Shown one piece after another: positions 60,100 to 64,000 of a stretch of 64,000 nt of DNA (positions within the stretch are counted from its first letter, which is position 1; every line of letters starts with the position of its first letter). The notes beneath the pieces are model-generated. The model did not search any database. It was given only the letters and a program-made list of their open reading frames with translations, and was not told the origin of the DNA. The DNA is from Scedosporium boydii (taxonomy: Eukaryota > Ascomycota > Sordariomycetes > Microascales > Microascaceae). The stretch is taken from assembly GCA_002221725.1 (NCBI GenBank), contig NJFT01000007.1, forward strand, positions 372,001-436,000. The letters run 5' to 3'. The translations under genes and the position numbers were made by a program.

Positions 60100-61385
60100 G
60101 GTCTGGGAGATGCACCAGACTAAGTTCCCCAGTAAATTTATATCGCGGTTTCCAGAGCTGGGGTTCGTATGGATGCCCTGAGGGCTAAACCGAATGCCAC
60201 GGCTTTGGGGTTATGCTGGAGTTGAGCCAGCTGCTGGTGCTGTTCAAAGTTTAAGAGTTTGGCTTGGTGGGGTGAATTTTGGGTGCCGCGAAATTCTTGG
60301 TGGGATTGAAAAAATAATGGTACAAAAAAAAAATCAATTATTCTTCACATCGACTTCAGGCCAAACCTTCAACACGGCGGCTGTGAGCACAACTTGTAAC
60401 AACTCTACAACACTTACAGCTTTAGCCTTCCGCGGAGTATTTCGATTACCATGAGGGCTCTTCTCTGTGACTGACACAGAAAGAGCCGTTCTCGTTGTCT
60501 CACTCTTTTGCTCGATGCCGATCAAGTTAACCCACTTACATGACTCGAAAACGAGAAACTTTGGCTGGGTTCATTGCAAGTTTCGATCGAGAGTAAGGCT
60601 ATCAGATATCATTGTCGAACCTTTCGCTTCATAAATAACATGCTTGATTCATGCAACTGGGCTCGAGAAGCAGCTCTCTCAACGGCTATCATCATCGCCA
60701 CGAGCCCACTATGAAGCCTTCACGGTACCTAGCTCTTCACAATCATCATCCGCACTTCGCTTCGATCTAAGTTCGATTCCTTTAAATGGGTATAAAGATT
60801 CATCTCGCCTCGCTAGATAGCCTTATCTGCCACTAGAAGACCGGGGAAACAAAAAAAAGACCAAAAAAGACATCATATCTACACCATAACTCTTACAAGG
60901 CATGACCGGGCTTAGGACTAACTCATCACCAAGGCCAGTCTGCATGCCAGTCCGCTTCATTGAAACAAAAACAAAGGGGGCAGACTGGCCCATATCCCTC
61001 AGCCTTTCCGCTTTTTTTTTTTCTTCTTGATAGCCCCCCCGCCCCTTGCCCTGCCATATTCTCATGAGGTTTCCTCGGCAATCATGCCGTCGGTGCCTGG
61101 GAAAACAAGGGAGGATTTTGCCCAAAAGCCATAACACACAATGAGTGGAAAAGAAAACGAAAAACAACAGAGAAAGCAAGCAGAGTGAACCTCCCTTGTT
61201 GCGCCCCAAACACCACCATCCAAGTCCGAAACCCCGTCCCTACGCATTATCCCGCCGATGATGTCCAGCAGGAAAGACCGAGAAATGCATTCCTCTTCCT
61301 TGTTTCGTCTTTTGCGGCACCTCATGTTTTTTTACCCCCTTTCTTCTTAAAAAAAAAACCTTCCACATCCCGCACAGGCTGCTCA
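60100..61385. other. AFG2 promoter and PSY2 3' region
   Basis: No supported gene. It includes several A-runs and a (A)8-9 stretch near 60325. A minus-strand frame (60823-61209) has no family character. Confidence 0.55.
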
Positions 61386-64000
61386 TCACGAGTCCTCGCT
61401 TGATGATCGAAGCCCCGCACCCGTCGACGAGATGCTAATGGAAATTTTAGGGCTCCCACTCGCACTGTTAGTGAAGCTTTGTTTTCTTTTTAGGATGGAT
61501 TGTGTTGAGTTGGTCGACATCGACTTGCTGTTTCGCCGTTTATTCTGCATCAGCTTTCCGAGCTCATCATCGTCATCTTCTTCGCGGCGTCGCTTTTGAG
61601 GCGGTGCCGAAGTAGTCGACGTATCGGATACAGCCTCGCTCACGACGGAGCCAGCATCTGACGCGCCATCCACGTCAGCCAGATCGTCGATCGCTACCCC
61701 CATCTTATCGGGGCCGTCCACGGACGCGTCCTGCTTCTTCGTGGCTGCCTCCGCTTCGTTCACTAAAGCAAGTTCGCCGTCTTTGATGATCGAGGTCGAT
61801 GACGTCGCAGCATCCGCCGAGACCGCGCCGCTTGCAGCATCGCCTTCCTCCATCTCCTCTTCGTCCCCGTCGGAAAGGTAATCGACTAGTCTCGTGGACG
61901 GCGAGGTGCCATTAGCAATGGGAGCCTTTGCCTGCGAATTGACTGTCGGTTGCTGCTCTTCCTCGTCGTCTTCGTTCCAGTACGCTTCCTCGGTCGGGTC
62001 GACCTGGAGTTGCTCCATCATCCTGGCGTGCGCTGGCGGCCGACGCGTCACGTCCTCCTCCGCATCCAAAAGGAAATCGCTGCCCGTCGTGAAGCCTTGC
62101 GTTTGGTCGTAACGGATAATCATATCACGGAACGTTTCTAGGCTGCTGAGTGTGACAAGTTGTGGGCGGTAATTCTGAACCAGGTGCTTCACAAGATCCT
62201 TCATGCTTTCCTTCTTAATGAACTCAAAGAACTCTATGCAGGCTGAACCTAGGAGATTGTCTCGAGGCATAACGCCGATTAAGATATCGAGAATGGGACC
62301 GAAGACATCTGTGTCGATGAGATGCTTTACGTAGAACACATCCTGGAGGCCTAAGAGCTGGCGGAAAAAACGGATCGCAACTACAAGTGTGGGTTGGTTA
62401 GAGGTTTGGCAAATCAATACACACAAATATAGCACATCCGAGACTCACCTAGCTTGAGATACTTCTCTTCGGTTTGAAGTAGCTGCAAGATTCGCAGTGA
62501 AATCTTCCTCTGAAGCACGAAACTCTTGCTGCGATGGTAATGCTGGCGGATGAAGAAGCAGAGTATCTCGATAAGGTATGAAAACATGGACGCCTGTTGT
62601 GTTGTGAAGGAAAGCTTGGTCTTGTTTTCGAGGTCGAGAAGGGGTTTGAATAGTTTTGTTGCCGAAGTCTCGTAGAAGCGTTCCAAGAAGAGCTCCTGCT
62701 GAGGATTGTGATCTATCGTCCGCCTACCAGCGCCAGCGAAATCTCCCGTGGCTCTTGTGATGTTATCCTGAACCTGAGTCACCGGCATGCCGTCTAAGAG
62801 AACCTTCAACGCGTCTGATATCTGGGACTTCACGCCCAAGTCAACCTCAACCAGCAATAGTTCAATTAAGGAGTCCGTTAAAGGTGGCTGACCGTCACCA
62901 AGTTGTCGATATATCGTCGCTCGGATCATCTGTGGATCGTGATCGATTAGGGAGACCAGGATGTCAGTCGCGCCAACTCTTACGCCCACGTCCGGGTGAC
63001 GCAGGCCGAAGTTGATGATTTGGAGGAGACCATGGGCGAGGAAGTTGTTATACAAAGCCTGACGAGCGGGTGGCTGGAGGTTCTTAGCTATCGCGCAACA
63101 CTGCTGGATGAACAGGACGGCGTCCTTCTTTTGCTTCGGGTCCTGGTTCGGCGACTTGAAGATCCCAAAGAGTTCATTGAGGAATATGGCGTTGCCTTGG
63201 AGGTGTTGGACGATCTCAACCTGGTTGAAGAAGATGAGAGAGTTAAGGACGGAAAAGGTAGGGTCGTCGAGAATGCGCGCCAGTACGACATCTTTCAGGT
63301 ACTGTAGCCGGTAGGTCTGGTGGATCTTGTGCCGGATATGTTCGTCTTCGATAGGAACGACCTCCTTGAAGCGGCCCTGGCCATTCAACCAAGCGCGATG
63401 GTTCGCCTTGTGGTTCGGGAAATCTGGGTCGTACTCGAGAGCGCCGACAACCGCATCGACACATTCGTCGGAGACCACATGCTCGATAAGTGCCGGGTCG
63501 TTCAATAGGATAACCGTCTTCATGATGTTGCAGAGTCGATGGAGGTCTGGTAGGCTTTCGAAGTCTTCGGATGTCTCGACAAGGGGTATCATCTTGCGGA
63601 TATAGTCCTCCTTAAGGATGTATTTCGCTAGGGCGTCCCTACCTGCACCTGTTGAGCTCACTATCCTTATCTTCGTTTCGATCTCACTGAGATTGCCTAG
63701 CTCGACTGGGGGGAGGGAAACCGTCGTAGCTAGATCCATAGTAAGGTCGTCGGACAAATTGTCGTCTTTTCGAGCATGTTAGTACGTTGCGCAACCTTTA
63801 GACTATTCGGATTCTGGAACGGTAGGACACAGACCTGCGGCGCCGAGCCCATTTTGGGTCGATTGTTGGACACTGTTCACGAATTTCCTATTACGCGTTG
63901 CCCGTTAGAAGACCTCATTCGTTTCCTCATAGCATCCATGACTCGTCGGATATATAGGCTATCGAAATAAGGACACAAACCATATCATGGCGCAGCCCTC
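61386..64000 (-). CDS. PSY2: PP4 regulatory subunit 3 (Psy2/SMEK), 5' end outside the window
   Basis: Four visible exons read from the right edge: 63981-64000, 63835-63887, 62449-63765 and 61386-62380, together 794 residues of the C-terminal part. The first exon fragment encodes EGCAMIW, the end of the N-terminal PH/EVH1-like domain; WKFVNSVQQ follows in the next exon. The central SMEK domain is well preserved (PPVELGNLSEIE, LPDLHRLCNIMKTVILLND, GALEYDPDFPNHKANHRAWL, AIRFFRQLLGLQD). The C-terminal 200 residues are acidic and S-rich with a KRRR patch. The protein targets protein phosphatase 4 to substrates such as Rad53 and gamma-H2A in DNA-damage recovery. The true start lies beyond position 64000. 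Three introns of 68-93 nt lie in the window. Confidence 0.92.

Noticed and set aside
60755..60772. AGTTCGATTCC, B-box-like, upstream of AFG2
   Set aside because: No A box or foldable stems around it, and no T-run terminator at a suitable distance.

Overview
This window is nuclear DNA from a filamentous ascomycete (Pezizomycotina, possibly a Sordariomycete; the class is an inference). Genes are split by short introns of mostly 56-140 nt with GT...AG ends and CTAAC/CTGAC-type branch points. Intergenic spaces are 0.3-2 kb, and the proteins are single-copy fungal housekeeping genes. I find 20 protein genes, one of them running off the right edge. There is no rRNA, CRISPR array, operon, transposon or recognisable viral gene. 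Most genes had to be assembled exon by exon. GOT1 and DAD4 are invisible as single open frames and were found only by splicing.

Left part (1-28 kb): SAP30 (Rpd3/Sin3 histone deacetylase subunit), MDJ1 (mitochondrial DnaJ), BRO1 (ESCRT-III partner), a cytochrome b2-type L-lactate dehydrogenase and an unusual long Rab-like GTPase all lie on the plus strand. SLH1 (ribosome-quality-control helicase with two helicase cassettes) and a 985-residue disordered protein follow on the minus strand.

Middle (28-34.3 kb): a gene-poor block of about 6.3 kb with no supportable coding gene. It holds three copies of an over-represented 9-mer (TACTTCGTA) and a tRNA-like A-box/B-box/T-run arrangement.

Right part (34.3-64 kb): profilin and GOT1 are convergent. 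IES6, DAD4 and ARP5 follow; Ies6 and Arp5 are physical partners in the INO80 remodeller and here flank a 72-residue kinetochore gene. Then come a KapC-like bZIP factor, a pterin-4a-carbinolamine dehydratase, ERG25 (sterol C-4 methyl oxidase), a mitochondrial-type protein of unknown function, SEC4 (Rab8 type), NCA2, AFG2 and PSY2 (PP4 regulatory subunit, 5' end outside the window).

The genes do not form one pathway. Themes recur: chromatin (SAP30, IES6, ARP5), membrane traffic and the cytoskeleton (BRO1, SEC4, GOT1, the Rab-like protein, profilin), mitochondria (MDJ1, NCA2, the 416-residue protein, perhaps the lactate dehydrogenase) and ribosome quality or biogenesis (SLH1, AFG2). All exon boundaries are my own reading of splice signals and reading frame; no alignment or transcript data were available.
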